The notes below the pieces were generated by a model. The model was not told where the DNA came from. It did no database searches and saw only the letters and a list, made by a program, of their open reading frames with translations. A program made the translations under genes and the position numbers. Source: Nymphaea colorata (Eukaryota > Streptophyta > Magnoliopsida > Nymphaeales > Nymphaeaceae). Taken from it: a stretch of 64,000 nt of DNA. Positions 12,981-29,875 of this stretch are shown in pieces (position 1 is the stretch's first letter; each line of letters starts with the position of its first letter). Location: NCBI RefSeq assembly GCF_008831285.2, contig NC_045142.1, positions 26,983,876 to 27,047,875 on the forward strand, in the 5' to 3' direction.

Positions 12981-15900
12981 TTTCAATACTCGTTTTCCTT
13001 CATTTTTTTTTTCTTTTTGTTTCAGCTTGTTTAATTCATTCGTCTAATTCCTCGTATCGTCTCCTTTAAAGCTAATTTCTTACATCTTCCTTCTAACGCG
13101 ACCTCTTTCTGCTAGGGATAATACTCGATGGTGTTCCTTTTTTTAGTAACTGCGAATATCGGTATAAAAATTTAAATTTTCACCCCCTCAACTTATGGAG
13201 GCCGAACCCGAATTAAAGTTTCTAAATTAAATTGATATAATATAGGATGCAAATGCAATCAACATACTGACAGTGACCAAGTTAATGCAAATTTTGTATC
13301 CTATATACAAAACAGTACAAAAAAAAAATCGCAAAAAACAAAAAATGAAGGGCGCACTTATTGCCAGATGAAATCGTATCAATTTCTGTTGATAATTTTA
13401 TGGAAAATATTTTATCACATTATACTATGCATTAAATACCTGATCAAACATGAGTTCATGTGCTTGTCAAATGCTGAAAAATGAAATAATGAGAGGCGTA
13501 AGAAAAGGTATTTAATGCACGGATAAGGGAACGTCTTGGCTAGAACCAGAGCAAATTAATTTGCCAATAAAATGTGCTTTATAGCTTTGTTTAAACAAAT
13601 GAAATCAAATAAAATGGTCATGGAAGAAAACTTTTTCCTTCCATTAACTAATATCATCAATATCTCCAATGGATGGTTCCCGCATTTAGTAGGTATGAGA
13701 GAAAGTTATTTCTTGTAAGTATTGCATCCAAGAATCAAATCCTTCTCTTTACATTCGACCCTTGGATTCGAATTCCAATATATGAATTTCTTGTAAATCC
13801 AAATGAAGAATTTGATGCGTCCAGTTGATCGATACAAATAGATGTGCGTAATGGGCGGCGACGACCTGATCTTAATTGCGATAATAAAGAAATGAGAAAA
13901 AAAAAAAAGTTGGTTTCTTCATTTTAAAGAAAAGATGAACAGAGCTAATATAGGAAGCTCGCATCTTTTGAACACTAACGGGTGCGGACCTGCCGCCAAC
14001 GGCAAAGCATGATTCCACCTAAGGAGAAAATAAGATTAAAAAAAAAAAAAAAAAACAAAACCAAATAAAATAAAAGGATATTTGGTCGTCACATTTTTAA
14101 AATTTAAAACCGATGGAGACTTGTTAATGAAGTCGCATGCTCTAGTTTGCAAGCTCAGTCTATGCTGCGTCGACAAACAATCTAGCTGCTTCAAAATTTT
14201 ATTAACTAAAATCAGATGTATTTTTATGGGGGGAGGTGTCTCGGATGACAAGTCAGATGGATACGAACTCTATCTCATGATTTGGTCATGGAAATTAAAA
14301 TTCAAACCAGACATGGGCGTGCACGGAATTCGACTCTCACCAGTGGACGAGATTTTTCTAGCCTTGTGTTCCGGCCTAAATCTCGTGTTTAATTTGGGAC
14401 TCAACCAAAAAAATTAGTCAGAAATTTTTTATGAAAGGGGTCGAATCAAACCTTTTAAATTTTGATTAAGACGGAAATATCATTCAAATTTTTTATATAG
14501 AATAAGTGAAATTTTTGAAAATTTACATGTAATTTTTTTTTAAAAAAAATTGAAGTTGAACAGGATCCATGCAAGCCATACCTTAGCTCGGCCCCGAGTG
14601 CATTATTCATTATTCATGAAATGACAGCAACAACAACATTAAAGGATATGAGTTAAAAACTGTATTTAATAAAGTTACTTGGGGTTGAAAAAGAGCTAAA
14701 ACCTTGAAAGCATAAGGATATGGTTCTCATTAAAGGAGGTTTTTCTTAACCAAACATTGAGAGAGAGAGAGAAAGAGAGAGCGGGTGATGACAAAGTTGA
14801 AAATGGAAAAACAAATGGATCCAACGGTCGACCAGCTGGGCCCTTTTTACCTAATTGCTCCGATCTAAGGCTTATTTTGCTCAAATGGAAGCAATATATA
14901 CACTTCCAGGCACATGCTTCTCCCCTTGTCTTCAAACTCTTAATTTCCTTCCCATCTGGTTGTAGGTAGCAGTAGCAGCAGCTTTGAGGAATGGACGAAG
15001 CAGACCGAGGAAGGAAAAGACATGCACACATGGTTCAGTTTCATCTATGGATTGCCGTCCGTTTCTTTAGCTTTGATTCCATTCAATGGTCATCTATTTA
15101 TTATACAAGTTAAAATCCTCAGACATTGAGAAAGCCAATCTATAATAAGTATCATTAATGAAGACAATCCTAAGGATAGCTAGAGATTAGAGATCTCGTC
15201 TTATACATAATTAAACTTATCAAAAATTTCAGTTAACAATCTTGGTTGTTGTCTTTTCCACACCCAACATATGTTGTAGATTCCTTGAAGCGCTGATGAG
15301 GGTGATACCGTTGAAGGAAAATTTCAGGGAGAAACTCAAGTCAATTATGAAACGTCAGTGCCACGAAACGGAACACAGAAATTAATTTGCGCGACTATTT
15401 CTTTGTGGACTTAGTGGCTCGGGAGATGAAATCTTTGTCTCCGGCCGGCCGTCCAAATATTAATGGTGGTATGATTAGTATTCATTCAAACTTATGCGTC
15501 CGGCGATCGTTCATGAACATGGCAACATCTAGCGGCGAGAGCAGGTGGTGATTTGATAGCTTGCATGGAAATCTGTAGTCACCTTTCGCATCTTTTTTCC
15601 GGCGTCTCCTCTGAGGTGGCTCTGTGTTTCTCAAGTTCAACCAAGAACTGTCCCCTGGATGCTCAGATATGATCTCTTTGATTATCCACTGAGGTGGCTG
15701 CTCTGCTCACTCTGCCTTTCACTTCACTGAGGAACAGAAATTACGTTGAATCCTGCAAAATGGGAATTTTCCTTACGAACTGGTGAGATATTTTGGAGGG
15801 CAAGTCATGACAACGTCCTAAACGAATTCCATTTTTCATTCTTTAGATTACAAAATTCCACTTCTAGTTTTTATTGTCGCCATCTATTCAAAGAAAAATT

Positions 15901-16395
15901 TGTACATGGAACGAAGCAAGATTGCCTCAATTATTAAGCACAACGTTCTCGACACAAGCCCAAGGACAGGGAAATAGAAAAAAGGACCCTCTAGGGCGCT
16001 AATTGAAAACAGAACCACCACCAGAAGAGTCAAGACTCAAAAACTCTGAGAGGATGAAGAAGCTGGACTCCTGAAATGAAAAAAAAAAAAAAATACAAAA
16101 AGGAGAAAAAAGCACAAAAAGCCTGATCTTCAGCACCCCTTCTCTCCCTCTTACCACACACCGCCCAGCAAGCACCACGTAGTTTTAAGGAATGTACAGA
16201 AGAACCATGCCGACTCCCACAGTCTGCTTCTGCAGGGTTGAAGCAAGCGATGTTGGGTAGTATTAGTTAGGGCAGAGCACCCTTCAGCTTCGACCGGCGA
16301 TCAAGGATTCATTCGGTTCGGGAAGAAGAAGAAGAAGAGAGCCCATGACCATGAATCAGCTTGATCAGCGCCAGCGATGAAAGTACATGCGTTCG
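12981..16395. other. Intergenic, AT-rich, no recognised gene
   Basis: AT-rich sequence with poly(A/T) runs (for example near 13.9 and 14.04 kb) and a short GA run near 14.76 kb. Open frames on both strands are short and lack domain signatures. The last few hundred bases are probably the 3' flank of the LOR gene on the minus strand. Confidence 0.4.
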
Positions 16396-17150
16396 TTAGA
16401 TTGGAACGGCGGCAGAGGACCACCTAGAAGTAAACATCTGGTCGAGCAGCAGAACCAGCGCCATGGCATCGGCGGCGTCCATCTCCGGCTGAACGATCAG
16501 CCGGAAGACGTCGGCACCAAAGGCCACCCCACCGGAGGCAGCCTCCTTCCGCTTGACCTCTGCCACCTTCCTCCGCTTCTCGTCGTATACGGTGCAACAT
16601 CGCTGCGCGTAGGACCCTTCGATGTCGTAGAAGGCAGCCTTGGAGTGGCAGCAGGAGACGTGGGCAAGGGACCTCGACCCCAGGAAGTTGCCCTGCTTCT
16701 TCACGTGAAACTTGGGCGGCCTCGTCGGCGACCCACCTCGCCTTCCTCTCCTTCCGACTCCCAGCGACACTTCCCCATCAAACACCAGCCATTGGTCCCC
16801 CAAGCTCAGTCTCTGCATCAACATTCAAATGATTGGTCAGGCCTACCTCCTAAAACTTCAAAAAATCCCTCTCTCTCTCAGATCTCTCTTACCTTTCGCC
16901 GGAGGGTGCGGAGCGGCTGACCGGAGGCGTCCATGAGGACCACCTCCCCCCGGTGGTCCGTCGCGTAGTTGTCCACCCGGAAGAGGAGACTTCCCTTGGA
17001 GTCGAACACAGTGAAGCCGCTGCAGTTGAACAGAAGCGATTTCTTCCACACTGTCAATGCCATCGACTCGGACCGACCGGAGGAGGAGGAGGACAGCGCT
17101 CCCCTGACCTCGTCGGCCGGCGCGGCTGCGTTCGGGTACACCTTCGTCAT
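16396..17150 (-). CDS. LURP-one-related (LOR) protein, 2 exons
   Basis: Member of the plant LURP-one-related family, which has a Tubby-like beta-barrel fold. Arabidopsis LURP1 is needed for full basal defence against an oomycete; the biochemical role is unknown. Minus-strand exons are 17150-16893 and 16812-16396, separated by an 80-bp GT-AG intron, giving 224 aa. Exon 1 shows MTKVYPN, then LTVWKKSLLFNCSGFTVFD and LFRVDNYA, the family's characteristic strand pattern. Exon 2 shows LSLGDQWLVFDG, YDIEGSYAQRCCTVYD, VAEVKRKEA and the GADVFRLIVQP motif. The split after RRK|RLSLGD matches the second LOR gene in this window, which also breaks after an Arg-Pro-Lys. The frame stays open upstream to 17366, but a TATA box at 17,267 puts transcription start near 17,235, so the ATG at 17150 is preferred. 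A Gly/Arg-rich loop in exon 2 is the least conserved-looking part. Confidence 0.88.
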
Positions 17151-17260
17151 GGTGACTAACTGGGTGACGGCGTCCTCAGTGGCCGCTCCCTCGTCTCTCT
17201 CACTCTTAATTTCTCTGGCTTCCTCTCTCTGTGATGGAGCATCAGGTCTCCATGGAAGCC

Positions 17261-17267
17261 ATATATA
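17261..17267 (-). promoter_or_regulatory. TATA box of the first LOR gene
   Basis: TATATAT on the minus strand, in a CTTTATATATGG context, 111 bp upstream of the chosen ATG. It implies a leader of about 85 nt and argues against the upstream in-frame ATG at 17366. Confidence 0.55.
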
Positions 17268-20200
17268 AAGCACTTCGTCGCACGTGAGAATCTGGAAGCG
17301 TGCCATTGTCGGATCTCGCACGCATGGGTGGTAAATCCGATTCGTGTCGATGGGTTGGGCTGCCATTTCTTTATTCCCTGCACCATCATCACTTGTGGTT
17401 GCGCTTCATCTCTTCCCTTTCAAGCTGGACACGTGGTTGGTGAAACGGCCCTTCCCCTCCATAGAAAATTATCAGAGATAAAACACTACGACGTCAAGTA
17501 ACCTAAACTTCGCAACTATTCTGCTTTCTGTTCGCTCTAATCCTTTTTTTTATTGATCAAAAGCGATAGTGAAAGCAAAACTAAAGCTACGGAGAAGTGG
17601 GTTTTTATGATAGTTTATGTTCCATGGTCAACCTGTTTCTATTCGTGACAAGCACCTGCGTCTCGTATGATTATATAATACTGACGGTGATGAAAGAAAC
17701 CCCACTTTTTAATCTTGTTAACATCTTCTATTGTTTCTCCCATTTGACAAATTAAGATTTCGTGATTCTTCTTCACTTGTCGGCAAATTAAATCTTTTTT
17801 TCTTCCTAAAAGGCAATTAATGAACACTCGAAATTCAAGTTCGAGGTTAGCATCAAACGCAATGAAAAGGAAAGTAAGCATGACCATCGCACGCCCGGCA
17901 TATAGAAATCAAGACTGGTACTTGTTCAACGATAGTGGTTACGGACGTTGCGATGGCTGATCAGAGTCCTAGATATTAATTATGTAATATTATTCGTGTG
18001 GAGAATGAGATTTCAGCGGCTGAGAGGGACTTGTGAAGGGTCCACGCAGTCTGCCGCTGTAATTGCACTGTACAGCTTCCTTTCTTCTTCTTCTTCTTCC
18101 TCTTCTTCTTACGTGAGCCATGGTGTTACAGAGTCTTAGACTGAACATGAGTTGCCCTTGATGGTCTGCTGAACATTGCAAAAAAATAAAGAAAAAGGAA
18201 AGAAACAATTAGTTAAACGCAAATATAAAATAAGAAAAGTCCATCATCCATGCTAGCTCTTTGGTGGTCATGTAACAGTAGTACTTTTCGATTTGGAGAA
18301 ATTAATTAATGTTTTCGCGAGGGCAACCATGGCGGCCATGATGCCTCAATCTGGTGCGCATAAACGCATAAACTAAGGTCCGAATCAGGATCAATGGGTG
18401 CGCAGAATCATTTACAAGAAATCCAAAAACATCATGCTGTTCCACTACCAACAATATAAATTCCTTTCCGTTCCATCGTTTTCGTCCACCGCAATGCAGG
18501 ATTCTGAAGCCGGTCAGCTCCTAATAGATCGAACAAAAATATCAGCTGGGTACCGGCCGTAAATGAAGCCAACGAATCAAGAAGCCGTCGCCATGGTCGA
18601 CCAGCAGCGCCGGGACCATGCGGCCGTCCATCAAATCATGATTCTTTGCTCCACTCCACAGTATTGGTCCCAAGGGCGGTGGACCCAGTTTCTAGTGATG
18701 AGGTTGTGATCTGTGGTTAGCCATGGCCGCAAGGTCGACCGCAGCAGTCATGGTCACGGTCGCAACAGTGATGGCAGATAAGAATTCACATGTGCAGAAC
18801 GATGGAGGCGACCTCCAAAAGGATCTCCATGCGGATACTGCGGGGTCGCAGCGCAGTATAAGACACAGCCAACCCTCTGGCTGAGAGATTCCATGGCTCG
18901 CTGGATCCATTCCATGTGAGCGCAGCCGATTGTGCAAAGAGCATATCTTCTCCTTATGGAAGGATACCAGGACAAGACAAATTGAAAAGAGATCATTTGG
19001 GTCCCAGATTCCATTACCTAGCATCTAAACCTTCGCATTAGTAGTTTACCCATTTTATTGAAATGATCGATGGTCAACTTCTGATTGTGGTTTGTTAACA
19101 TTCAAGAATCCATAAGAGGACTCTGTATCCCCTCGTCTCCTTCTTCTTCTGACAGTCGTGCATTTTCTTGCCTAAATTTACTCTATGGCAACTTTAACAA
19201 ATTTTGTTGAATCCATCTCCTTGAATGTCTTGTTTTCGTGGAGCAATAATGCTAAATGTGAATTTCAAATTAAAACGATGCACATACCAAATATGACTTT
19301 CTGGGTTGAGACAAGTCAACTCAAAATTAACATGTTAAAAGCACATAAAATGTACAGGCACTATGTGAATTGGTTCTAAGTTATTTGGTGAATGAAATTG
19401 ATAATTAATTCATAAGGTGTTAAGCAGGAACATTAAAAAAAAAAGAAAGTTTCCGAGTAGCATATTCTGAACAATTTAGACGATTCATATATAAATCAAT
19501 CCAGTTTTTTCGTGAAATGCAAATGAATGTAGAAATGGAAGTGGATTTATCAATAACAACGAAATTATTGTAATATAAGAGGTATCTAAAAAGGATCTGA
19601 TGGAAATCGAAAACCAATATTCTTATTGATCCGGGCGTGGGTTGACAACCTCCCACACCTGAAAAATTGAAATGAATATTGTCAATAAATATATTCTTAG
19701 AAATCATAAACTGTCCATGTCCTGTAACATTCAAAAAATTTAGTCTCATATTGAAAATTGTGAGAAATATTCAAGAGAGGGTTATTGAATAAATGGTTGT
19801 CTGGTTTCTATCCTTTTTGGGGGTTGTAGTCGAAATTACTAAGTGGCAGGTTGGGATTCGTCAAAACAAAGGCTCGAAGTAGGTCAGATTGTTACATGTT
19901 CAGTACTCTTATCTCCTCCAAATTTAGGTTCTTAACTCTTAAATTAATATATTCTCAAATCTTTTTTTTTTTATAAAATTCTTTTAAGGGTGTGTTTGCA
20001 AGGATTTGTTGGGTATTTTAGACCCTTCCTTTTCTTTATAAGGATTTTATTTGTGGGAGATGCAAGGATTGATTGCATCATATATGGATTTGTATACCTT
20101 CATGCATCTTAAATTAATCCATGGATGTCACATCACGACCGCCCACCTGACTTGAGATGCATGGATTTAATTTAAAACAATAAATTAAATGTCACCAAAC

Positions 20201-21373
20201 TTCCCCAGATCAATATTTCTTCACCATAGAATTTTTCAATACATGGATGGGAGGTGAAAGCTTAATGGGAGTTGTAAAATGGGGAATGTTAACTTGTCCA
20301 ATTAGTGCCTAATGAAGACGGCCTGCTGGAGAAGGTGGGCGGGGCGGTTTGACATAATAAGTTGATGTAAGAAGGTGGAAGGCAGGGCCCAGGGCCGACC
20401 CACGCGCAAAGTATTGACCAAGGGAGGCAGAGAAAGATGCAAGTTAAAGGCATGAGATGGATCGAATTGGTTGAAGAGTGATTCCTTTTTCCTTACTCAA
20501 CACCAACAGGAAAAGCAAATTAACAATGTGAAAAGAAGGACGTGATGGTGACAAGCACAAGGGCCGACCATTTCCTTACAAAATGATGCAATATATTCCC
20601 ACCAACTCTCCTCAAATTAATGTCTTCATTTGTTACTCCCTTGCATTTATTTTTACCAAAAAAACACCAAAAATTTGGAGAATTCCCAATGACAGCCTTG
20701 ATCTGCTACCAGCATTGATCTTCTTATGCATGCCTCGGAAACTTACGAACCAAGTGAAGAAATTAGAAAAAAAGGAAAAATGCTAGCTGATCCTGAGTTT
20801 AGCTAGATCACCACGGTTGCGAATATATGAGAAGGGTCCCAGAAACAATATGAAAAGCTTGCCAACGACAAGCAAATATTTGATCATCTTAATTGGGCAA
20901 AGGTAAGTGAAGAAAGAACTAGAGTGAGAAATTGGCCAGTTTTAGAAAAAGCAAAGTCTTGTATTGGAAAGGAACCCTATTCTCCCGAAAAGTCAAAAAC
21001 ACTTTCGGCTTCCTCTTCATTAATTAGCATTCTATCCATTACATATACATAAAAGTATCTACCGATTACATATATATATTTGAAGACATGTAGATTAATT
21101 ACATATGCAAAGAGAAGCAACACTGTGAGAAACCATGTGTTGGAAAGGGAATCCTATTCGGATCACGAAAAGGTTAAACACTTTCGGTCTTCTGTATTCC
21201 CTCTTTATTAGCCCTTCTATCTGTTTATATATATGTATGGTCACACACACACAAATAAATGTGAAGATTATAAAGGCTAACTGTGAGTTGCCATTCAAGT
21301 CAATTGATTCTGAAGTGCTATATATATGAAAGATTGTTTTTTCTAAAAGATAAATGTCAACTTGCATAAAATA
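17268..21373. other. Intergenic, no recognised gene
   Basis: Mixed AT-rich sequence. Short open frames on both strands lack known domains; for example, a 53-aa plus-strand frame at 18,723-18,884 has a hydrophobic start but no peptide-hormone motif. The stretch 19,987-20,215 opens with a GGTGTGTTTG word and closes near a CACCAAACTTCCCC word, reminiscent of degraded DNA-transposon ends, but I found no clean inverted repeat or target duplication. Confidence 0.35.
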
Positions 21374-25673
<4,300 letters not shown>

Positions 25674-27533
25674 GAGTTCCACTGATGATGTCGTGAAAAG
25701 GAACCCGATTCCTTCATCGCTGCCCATGCATTAAGCAGGGGAAATGATCAAACTAGTGAAGATAAACATAACAGAGGAACAACCGACAAGCAAAAGTCTT
25801 CTCTTTGCCAATAATTAAGGAATTTATTTCAGATTTGGCGAAGATTGCTAGCCGAAATTTGATCTTTCTTTTTTGGAAAAAGAAAACGAAACGGAAAAGT
25901 GAAGATGCTTTGGGTCCTGGAGACGAAGGGATGTTAACTAACACGTACAAATTTTATATTTTCAAGCATTTGAGGAAGCTCATTGATTTTTTGAAAGCTT
26001 CGACAAAAGAAAAACATGTTTGCATGTTCATTTGATTACATACCACAGTTAATTTGAAGAAACGTACGGCAAAAAATGTGAAGATTAAACCATGTTGTTT
26101 GCAAATACTGGATAACTTGGAGACCAGTGTAGCTTGAAACAAATATTGGGAAGTCAGCCAAGTAATAGTTATTACAGTATAAGGTTGGACCACCGTGGAA
26201 CATCTACATCATGATATCAGAAACATTGGAGATATTGGTTACCCGAGAAAGAATTAAGAATACATCATGATATCAGAAACATTGGAGATATTGATTACCC
26301 GAGAAAGAATTAAGAACGTACATGGGTGTAGCCCTATAAGTAAGAAGAAACCTACAGTGTCCATCACTAGACAAACCTGTGTTAGTTTTCTGCGTCGATT
26401 CTTTTGAATCCGAACTATTAATGACTTGATAACTACCACATATAGACCAACCAGAGCGGGGAGGTTAGGTACCAATGGTTAAGTCTATTAATTGAATATT
26501 CGATGGTTGCCCACTTTAATTACCAGATGCACTCTGTCCTCCAGCTGCCATTTCCCAAGGAAGAGATGAGAAAATACCCTTTTAGATCTAACATCCACGG
26601 AAGGAAGGGGGACAATTGAGTTACATTAGGCCGCACACAGACCAATCAAGTGCTGTTTCTTTTTTACTAAAAAACAGTAAACTAAAGAGAACTTTTTTGG
26701 ATAAGCGGCAGGTTAACCTGCCACCCAAATGAGCACACAGACCAATCAAGTGTTGTTTCTTTCCTCCCCTCTCCCTGGTCTCAAGGTCTAGAGTTGCATC
26801 CAGTGGAACAGGCCCATGATAACTTCAACTTGCATGCAGAGCCAACCCGTTTTTTGGTACATGAGCATAGCTGTTATTAGTTTTTGACTTGGCCATATGT
26901 AAGTCAACAGTGGGCATTTATGTCTTTCTTCTTAAACCCTTATTTTGCTTTATGGAAGGGCTCGACATCTTTCCCCTTTTTTTTGCCTCACGCCATCATC
27001 TTGTGGTTTGCTATTTTGGTGGAGAAACTCAAGGAGTGGCCTGCAATTTTGGTGGAGCGTCTCAAGGTGTCGTCGTCAACATGGAGACTCCACGACCAAC
27101 TCTCTCACTTGCTGAAATCTCTTGTGGGCAGTTATTCTATGTGTCGTCTCTAGAAGAAGAGGTATGTTTTTCAGTTTTAGGGTTATGTGAGGAACATACA
27201 GAAAACAGAGAGAGAAAGAGTTTTGGGGCTGAAGGTCACGCAGAGACATTGTTGTTTTGTAAGGGGATTTAGTATATTCTGGTTTCTTGGATCTCACTGT
27301 ATTTTTTATGCTTCATATAATATGAATCCTGCTGGTTTCTCCCCGTGGATGTAGGAAGACAAACAGTCTATCCGAACCATGTAATTTGGGTGTCTTCTGT
27401 GTGATTGCTTTTCTGTTTCGCTCTCTGGAGTTCATTCCACTATTCACTCTCTTGATATCACGAACACATATTTGTTTACAGAGTGGCTGTTTTTCACCTT
27501 ACTCTGTTTTTGCTTGCAATTTGGTCCTAACAT
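25674..27533 (+). repeat. Copy A of a 1.8-kb direct duplication (flank plus one LTR)
   Basis: From GAGTTCCACTGATGATG onward this matches 31,824-33,647 with only scattered differences. It comprises about 1.2 kb of ordinary flanking DNA followed by an LTR (26,872-27,533) like those of the copia element at 32,988. Copy A carries a private 56-bp tandem duplication (26,205-26,260 and 26,261-26,316). It lacks a 20-bp stretch present in copy B near 32,190. The match to copy B stops at CCTAACAT, eight bases short of the LTR end. Confidence 0.9.
26872..27533 (+). mobile_element. Truncated extra LTR of the copia element (copy A)
   Basis: Starts TGTTATTAG and matches the 5' and 3' LTRs of the element at 32,988-38,393, but the last eight bases (ACGCAACA) are missing. 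The left flank ends in CATAGC, the same target site as the complete element. The LTR is followed directly by unrelated sequence carrying an antisense gag fragment. It is part of the segmental duplication, not an independent insertion. Confidence 0.85.
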
Positions 27534-27537
27534 GCAT

Positions 27538-27861
27538 AGTAGTAGTGGTGTTGAATTTGGATGAAATACTAGCTAACATATCTTTTGTTGTTGGACAGTC
27601 TTCAAACACTATGATCATATCATCTTCCATGAATGTTAACATGATGGTTCTGGCCATCAAGTCATCATTCTCAAAAGCCTCGTATTCCTTCTTTTCCTCA
27701 TCAGTAGGTTTGTCTCCTAAAGTAGGAAAGGGCTTGTTGATCACATAAATCAGTCTTTCTAAAGTTAAGGTCAACATCATCATACGTTTCCATGCATGAA
27801 AATTATTTCCACTGAGTTTTTCAGTCTTAGCTAGTTCAGAGGCTCCCACTCTTGAAGTCAT
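27538..27861 (-). pseudogene. Ty1/copia gag fragment
   Basis: The minus strand encodes about 108 residues resembling the N-terminal part of plant copia gag polyproteins. It has the LSGNNFHAWKRMMMLTLT start, an acidic linker (TDEEKKEYEAFENDDL), and a helix with TKDMLASISSKF. The frame runs into antisense LTR sequence at 27,533, so it is cut off at the junction. No zinc knuckle, protease or polymerase follows. The frame is unbroken where present. The match is to the general copia gag pattern and is not a close identification. Confidence 0.55.
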
Positions 27862-28897
27862 TTCTAAATTAGTTTTTAATAGCAAGCAAAGTACAATAAT
27901 CAAGAAGCAATATCATGTCAGGAAATCCCTAGTAGTAGCACTCTAAATTGATTTGAATATAGAGGGATAACAAATATCACAATATTATCGGATCCAAAAG
28001 GCAAATATGATAATATATAATTGAATCAATGTAAACTGGATATGATAATTTTAACCAATATTCAAACTATATGTCATGATTCAAACTGAATACAACTATG
28101 GATCTTAATCAGATCTAAAGCAAGAATCCAACTAATTATTTAGATTCAGACCTTACCAATGTGGATCCACACATAATGATATTACCACTCGAGATAATAT
28201 GTATTTAGACAAATAAAGATGATCCAAATTCAAATCCAATTAGAATATGTTCAACATACATGGATCCAAACCTCGACGACGTTCAACCATACAATAGATA
28301 TGGGTGCGCAATATGTAGAAGTTCAAAAAATGGATAATAGTCAAATCCAAAACCAAACCGTTATAGGTATCCACATCATAATTAACACGGATCTGAATAT
28401 AGTTGCACCCACAATATAGCCAGTATTGATTTAAATAAGAACCAGCTTTACTTCAAATAATATGAACATTCGACAAAAACATTCAAGTCATAACAAAATT
28501 CTGGTTAGTTAAAGAGAGATTGGCATTCTTTATCCAATTCATTTCATTTTTCTTTATATCAACACATCTGATATATCAATTCTTTCAAGTCAAGGCAGTA
28601 AGATGTATGTTTTTCAATTGATAAGTTGGAGTGGTACCTATATGTAATTGTAGTAAAAACTTTATTTCCATCGAAATTGCAAAACAATTTTTCCGAACCC
28701 TCTTTCAAAAAATTATAAGAACTTTGAGGGTACCACCACGAAATTTCGTATGAAATTTCAGGTTTTTGCTCAAATTAATTTTCGCAAGCCTCCTTTTGAA
28801 AACTTTTCCGCAAAAAAATGTTGCGGCTTTAATTTTTGAGAAACATAATTTTAAGTAATGCATAAGTGGTGGACTGTTATTGTAATTTAAAAAGTTG
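27862..28897. other. AT-rich segment of unknown origin
   Basis: No gene seen. Words such as GGATCC, GGATCT and TTCAAATCC recur irregularly across 27.98-28.40 kb, giving a low-complexity texture often met in plant transposon debris. It separates the gag fragment from a promoter-like segment. Confidence 0.3.
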
Positions 28898-28898
28898 C

Positions 28899-29215
28899 TA
28901 TAAATACCCCTCTGAACTGCATTTCCTCGGATTCATTCTCCCTCCTCTCGAGAACTTCTCTTTCCCCTTTTGCAGAAAACCCTTTAGGGTTTCGTCTGAT
29001 TTTCCCTCTCCTCTCGGCCGCCCTACAGCCAGCTCGTCTCTACCTAGTGCGCGAGGAAGACCTTGCTGCCGGCGAGGGAGACTCCAAAGATTCTCAATGT
29101 TCTGTCCTCCTTCTCGCGGAAGCAACACGAGCAGCGGCTCAAACTCTCACAGAGGTGTGAGAAGCTCTGGGGAGGAAGAGAAAGTAATAGCCTCAAGAAG
29201 ACCGGAAAGGTGAGA
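28899..29215 (+). other. Promoter-like sequence and gene-like exon of unknown identity
   Basis: TATAAATA at 28,899-28,906 is followed by a CT-rich leader and a GC-richer stretch. This ends at a consensus donor, GGAAAG|GTGAGA, with GT at 29,210-29,211. All three frames are short or lack known domains. It could be the promoter and first exon of a host gene captured between retroelement pieces, or part of an unrecognised LTR. The following 29,216-29,875 is gene-poor sequence that I cannot assign. Confidence 0.3.
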
Positions 29216-29875
29216 CGATGGTGGAACAGAACCCTCATTTTCTTCTGGAAGTCTGGAAGATGAGGAGGAGGTTCGAGCCACGGACCTCATTAGTCTTCGT
29301 CCTATGACATCAGAGGGATCAAGCTTGGTGATGGTCCCTCGACCATCAGGGTGTGCCCCGCCCCGATTTATGGCTCGGTCGATGCGTTTCCTCGCTGGAG
29401 AAGCCTGCCGACACGCAGGGGAAGAGCAGCAGAAGATGGGGAATTCAATGTCCCGTATCTCAGCCTGAAGGAGTTCAACATGGACCCTTGTCGATTCTCT
29501 ACCCCCACGGCCTACCGCCCCTATCTACTTGGTCACTTAGCATATTAGGAAGAGAAATTGGACCCCCGTTCCCTCCCATCTATAAAATCTGATACCAGAA
29601 AAAAGAGGGACAGACTGCTGAACTAAAGGTGCTCTCAGGTCAAAAACAAAAAAAAGGAACGACGAGGGAGATGGCCAACAACTGAAGTAACTATCCAATA
29701 CTTTCTGCTATGGTTTTGGGTACTCCATGTCCTTGCGTGTCTGCTGAAACAAGTGCAGCCGTGGGTTTCCGGTTGTTCCAGAATGTCCGATTTACAGAAG
29801 AAGAAGTCGAAACAATTTATTAGAGGCTTCAAAACACAGATTACAACACGATGGTAATCCTGCCTCTCTGTCATA

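Noticed and set aside
17151-17366. N-terminal extension of the first LOR protein to the ATG at 17366
   Set aside because: The TATA box at 17,267 lies downstream of that ATG, and the family start MTKVYPN is at 17150.
18723-18884. 53-aa plus-strand frame with a hydrophobic start that could be a small secreted peptide
   Set aside because: Frames of this length are expected by chance in 64 kb, and no known peptide-hormone motif (CLE, PSK, CEP, IDA, RALF) is present.
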